Shown: in pieces, positions 6,096 to 7,548 of the stretch
Layout of the letters: each line of letters starts with the position of its first letter
Numbering within the stretch: position 1 is the first letter of the stretch
DNA from: SXXK01 sp046074645
GTDB lineage: Bacteria > Planctomycetota > Planctomycetia > Planctomycetales > Planctomycetaceae
NCBI GenBank assembly: GCA_046074645.1
Contig: JBJTOP010000372.1
Coordinates: 1-7,548, forward strand
Direction of reading: 5' to 3'
Length of the DNA: 7,548 nt
Translations under genes and position numbers: made by a program
Notes under the pieces: generated by a model
What the model was told of the DNA's origin: nothing
The model's input: only the letters and a program-made list of their open reading frames with translations
Database searches by the model: none

Positions 6096-7093
6096 TAGTA
6101 ATCTCCGACTACTTCGCTGCCATTGATGGATCCGACATTCTGCCAGGTGTTGAGGTCCACGTTCTCTGAAACGAACCGGACACCTCCGTCCGCAAGGCAA
6201 ATCTGCACACCGCCAGTGTGGCGGCTGCGGGCCGGGAACACACCCTGAGAATCCATCCATCCGCAACCAGTGCAAATCTGGCAGGATGGGAATCGCCAGT
6301 TTGGAACAGCGACCGTGTTGAACAGCGTCTGTGCAGGCATGCCAATCGCCCACTCGCGACCGCCATGGCTGTGATGGTTGCCGATCCCGCCGAGGCAGGC
6401 ATTGCCGTAGGTGTCGAGTTCAACCTGCGTGGGCTTCTGAGCATTTCCGGCGAACGCGATTCCGCGAACAACGTCACCAGGACGGTAAGCCGCGCCATTG
6501 TTGTCGCCAATCAGCTGCTCGCCGAACGCAACCGTGTTCGACGTGCCATCGTAAATGTCTCGCATACGAATCGTCACGTCGAAGTTGAACACACCGTTAC
6601 GGAACGCCTGATTCACGTACTGGCCGAGGTTGGTGCCCATGCTTCCCGGATAGCTGTTGTTGCCGGTCTCAGCTGTTGTAAACGGAGCATCGGAGGGGCA
6701 GAGGAAAGCCTGGATCCGCGTGCGGCGTGGGGCAGTGTTCTGCGGAGCGTCGAAGTAGGTGTTGAAGTCGATCGAATTGTAGAGATTCGTCTGCTCGATG
6801 TAGGGCAGCAGCATCGAATGGGCGCTGAACCCGCGCCAGCCCGTCAGAGTGTTGTTTGCAGGAATGGCTGACTGCGTGCGGATATGCGCCGGTGGAAAGC
6901 AGTTGAAGGTGTCGTGGTAGTTGTGGAGGGCAATGCCGAGTTGCTTGAGGTTGTTCTTGCACTGCGTTCTGCGAGCCGCCTCGCGAGCCTGCTGAACGGC
7001 AGGCAGCAACAGGGCCACAAGAATTGCGATGATGGCGATCACCACCAGCAGCTCGATCAGAGTAAAACCGCGTTTTCGCCCGAGTCTGGACAT
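6095..7093 (-). CDS. DUF1559 domain-containing protein with prepilin-type N-terminus
   Basis: A 332-aa member of the large planctomycete DUF1559 family, whose biochemical role is not established; the N-terminus implies export and pseudopilin-like processing. After the basic MSRLGRKR comes GFTLIELLVVIAIIAI, with prepilin peptidase cleavage expected between Gly9 and Phe10 and methylation of Phe10; Glu14 is the conserved Glu5 of the mature protein. The helix continues to REAARRTQCKNNLKQLGIALHNYHD, the usual entry into DUF1559. The C-terminus has the H-X9-DG motif (His292, Asp302-Gly303) and ends in the usual WQNVGSI...EVVGDY pattern. A C-x2-C-x2-C cluster lies at about 271, 274 and 277. ATG 7093 is chosen because it starts the type IV leader and has GGAG 5 nt upstream (7102-7099); the frame stays open to 7198, but those residues do not fit. 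It is the first gene of a two-gene operon with the lipoprotein at 5784-6095. Confidence 0.95.
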   Translation of the reverse strand: MSRLGRKRGFTLIELLVVIAIIAILVALLLPAVQQAREAARRTQCKNNLKQLGIALHNYHDTFNCFPPAHIRTQSAIPANNTLTGWRGFSAHSMLLPYIEQTNLYNSIDFNTYFDAPQNTAPRRTRIQAFLCPSDAPFTTAETGNNSYPGSMGTNLGQYVNQAFRNGVFNFDVTIRMRDIYDGTSNTVAFGEQLIGDNNGAAYRPGDVVRGIAFAGNAQKPTQVELDTYGNACLGGIGNHHSHGGREWAIGMPAQTLFNTVAVPNWRFPSCQICTGCGWMDSQGVFPARSRHTGGVQICLADGGVRFVSENVDLNTWQNVGSINGSEVVGDY

Positions 7094-7133
7094 AGATGCT
7101 CCGTTGATGAAAAGAACGTGAAGATGAAAGTTT

Positions 7134-7154
7134 CCCAAACATGCAGGCTTTGGG
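7134..7154 (-). other. Second stem-loop in the DUF1559 leader
   Basis: On the minus strand CCCAAA (7154-7149) can pair with TTTGGG (7139-7134) across a 9-nt loop. It lies 40 nt upstream of the DUF1559 start codon and is followed by an A-containing stretch, not a U-run, so it does not look like an attenuator terminator. Confidence 0.3.
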
Positions 7155-7168
7155 TTGTGTAACACATC

Positions 7169-7191
7169 TGCGGCAAATCTGGGTTGCCGCA
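7169..7191 (-). promoter_or_regulatory. 8-bp inverted repeat in the DUF1559 leader
   Basis: TGCGGCAA (7169-7176) and TTGCCGCA (7184-7191) are exact reverse complements around a 7-nt spacer. If the promoter at 7219-7247 is correct, this hairpin would form about 20 nt into the mRNA. It could equally be a DNA operator between the divergent genes. No known riboswitch is recognised. Confidence 0.4.
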
Positions 7192-7218
7192 ATTTCAAGA
7201 AAATCGAGAATACCCAAA

Positions 7219-7247
7219 ATAATAACCAGTTTCCCAGTCATGGTCAG
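7219..7247 (-). promoter_or_regulatory. Candidate sigma70-type promoter for the DUF1559 operon
   Basis: On the minus strand, CTGACC (7247-7242, four of six matches to TTGACA) is separated by exactly 17 nt from TATTAT (7224-7219, five of six matches to TATAAT). A start near 7212 would give a leader of about 118 nt before ATG 7093, containing both inverted repeats of this region. No comparable pair was found for the divergent plus-strand gene. Confidence 0.4.
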
Positions 7248-7311
7248 ATTGTTGGCACATTGGCTGCGGTTGCAAATAGGTTTTTTCGGGTTCCAGCTGT
7301 GGAAATCATGC

Positions 7312-7548
7312 ATGTCGGTAATTCCTCCAAGCGACCAAAACCCCGCCCCCGCTGCCAGCGCACCCAAACGGCCATCCGGGGAAATTCCCTCCTCCTCGCT
7401 GCGACGGCCCGCTCGCCTGCTGCTCTTCCTGCTGCTCCTCGTTGCAGCACTCTGGAAACTGGGCCCCGTTGCCGCGCTGCTCAACGCAAATGCAGCCACC
7501 GCAATTTCACGGCACGACTATGAAACAGCCGGCGACTGGCTGGACACC
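7312..7548 (+). CDS. N-terminal part of a membrane-anchored protein, possibly TPR-type (cut by window end)
   Basis: An open frame of 79 codons runs from ATG 7312 off the window edge without a stop. The first 33 residues are Pro/Ala/Ser-rich and end in the basic LRRPAR. Residues 34-48 form a strong hydrophobic segment (LARLLLF-like, RLLLFLLLLVAALW), best read as a single N-terminal membrane anchor or uncleaved signal. The visible remainder, ALLNANAATAISRHDYETAGDWLDT, has the spacing and residues expected of the start of a helical repeat such as a tetratricopeptide repeat, but one partial repeat is not proof. Codon use (G/C at third positions) fits the neighbouring genes. ATG 7240 is an in-frame alternative that would add 24 residues; ATG 7312 is preferred because those residues are less typical. 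It is divergent from the DUF1559 operon. Confidence 0.7.
   Translation, partial: MSVIPPSDQNPAPAASAPKRPSGEIPSSSLRRPARLLLFLLLLVAALWKLGPVAALLNANAATAISRHDYETAGDWLDT

Noticed and set aside
6218..6871. Plus-strand frame of 217 codons opposite the DUF1559 gene
   Set aside because: The minus-strand product carries the full pseudopilin and H-X9-DG signatures, so the plus-strand frame is a shadow.

Overview
The window looks like chromosomal DNA from a planctomycete, probably of the Planctomycetaceae/Gimesia type. Four things point there: a DUF1559 protein with a prepilin-type N-terminus and an H-X9-DG C-terminus; a PEP-CTERM surface protein; a small conserved protein that I recall only from planctomycetes; and moderately high GC with loosely organised, often single-gene transcription units. 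The lineage call rests on recognising families, not on a database search.

Layout. Positions 1-309 hold a promoter/operator region with a striking 21-bp inverted repeat. Positions 310-2757 (+) encode an Lhr-like DEXH helicase of the ligase-associated DNA-repair type. Positions 2877-3362 (-) encode a 161-aa conserved protein of unknown function that converges on the helicase. Positions 3363-3826 are non-coding as far as I can see. Positions 3827-4546 (+) encode an exported PEP-CTERM protein, followed by malate dehydrogenase at 4681-5670 (+). A near-perfect two-way terminator at 5714-5754 closes mdh from one side and the next operon from the other. That operon, on the minus strand, holds a DUF1559 pseudopilin-like protein (6095-7093) and a 103-aa lipoprotein (5784-6095) joined by a TAATG stop/start overlap. 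Its upstream region carries a sigma70-like promoter and two stem-loops. A divergent plus-strand gene (7312 to beyond 7548) begins with a membrane anchor and is cut by the window edge.

How the genes work together. Only the DUF1559/lipoprotein pair looks like a true functional unit; both are exported and they are translationally coupled. The helicase, malate dehydrogenase and PEP-CTERM genes seem to be unrelated neighbours. I do not see a clear new multi-gene defence or mobile system: no transposase, integrase, CRISPR array, tRNA or rRNA was recognised. The observations most worth following are the palindrome ahead of the repair helicase (a possible damage-response operator), the coupled DUF1559/lipoprotein pair with its structured leader, and the uncharacterised conserved protein.
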